A stretch of 64,000 nucleotides of DNA from Neoarius graeffei (taxonomy: Eukaryota > Chordata > Actinopteri > Siluriformes > Ariidae). Below are positions 63,843-64,000 of the stretch, one piece after another. The position numbers and the translations under genes are program-made. Every line of letters begins with the position of its first letter. The stretch's first letter is position 1. The notes below the pieces were generated by a model, which searched no databases, was not told the origin of the DNA, and worked only from the letters and a program-made list of their open reading frames with translations. The stretch is taken from the NCBI RefSeq assembly GCF_027579695.1, contig NC_083581.1, forward strand, positions 61,206,200 to 61,270,199, read 5' to 3'.

Positions 63843-64000
63843 TATATCCTGTGGGAATCCACTGAAATGCACCATAAAAAGATTCCACTAATTTAAGCAA
63901 TAATAAACTGCTATCCACCTAATCATTAACATTCTGCCACCATCATTAGCCTATTTTGAGCTATAGCGTGCAGCACTAACAATCAGCTGATAGAAAAACA

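Overview
The window looks like ray-finned fish DNA: a gene-poor, AT-rich stretch packed with Tc1/mariner transposons, tRNA-headed SINEs with L2-like tails, short LINE 3' ends, hAT and Harbinger-like elements, long (TA)n tracts and two copies of a chromodomain Ty3/gypsy (sushi/Tf1-type) retrotransposon. The species cannot be fixed from the sequence; an otophysan such as a catfish would fit, but this is a guess.

Only one host gene is clearly present. Six exon-like segments on the + strand between 39846 and 60279 spell a serine beta-lactamase-like protein that I recognise as LACTBL1: a membrane-anchor exon, a short linker exon, the first beta-lactamase exons, and a long last exon. A short piece between the second and third recognised exons is not found. 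The usual nucleophile position of the SxxK motif reads TLSK, and the acceptor of the last exon reads AA. A separate 73-nt exon on the minus strand (3489-3561) encodes a signal peptide and ends in a good phase-1 donor. It resembles the first exon of an Eph receptor, which would fit vertebrate LACTBL1 synteny loosely, but this is tentative.

Layout: 1-522 palindromic MITE; 3.5 kb signal-peptide exon; 3.8-6.5 kb SINE cluster; 6.8-8.4 kb decayed gypsy pol; 10.2-10.8 kb inverted repeat; 11.3-12.9 kb Tc1; 13.8-16.9 kb nest (Tc1 relic, LINE, hAT); 17.2-22.8 kb LINE and SINE nests with an inverted duplication; 22.9-24.7 kb SINE split by two mutually nested Harbinger-like elements; 25.5 kb THAP relic; 27.9-29.6 kb Tc1; 29.9-37.0 kb Tc1 split by gypsy copy 1; 37.1-38.6 kb Tc1; from 39.8 kb LACTBL1, whose introns hold a Tc1 with extended inverted arms (42.0-43.6), gypsy copy 2 (45.2-50.7), another Tc1 (51.3-53.1) and a LINE split by a Tc1 (56.0-59.2); 60.9-63.8 kb SINE, LINE end and a Tc1-like element split by a Harbinger-like MITE.

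The most notable system is gypsy copy 1 (31382-36679). Its LTRs appear identical, its gag and pol frames are open, a canonical -1 slippery heptamer joins them, and it has a chromodomain integrase. The sequence just after the 5' LTR is not complementary to a tRNA 3' end but to the likely 5' end of its own transcript, which is the self-priming arrangement known from Tf1/sushi elements. Its U5 also carries matches to the two internal promoter boxes of tRNA genes.
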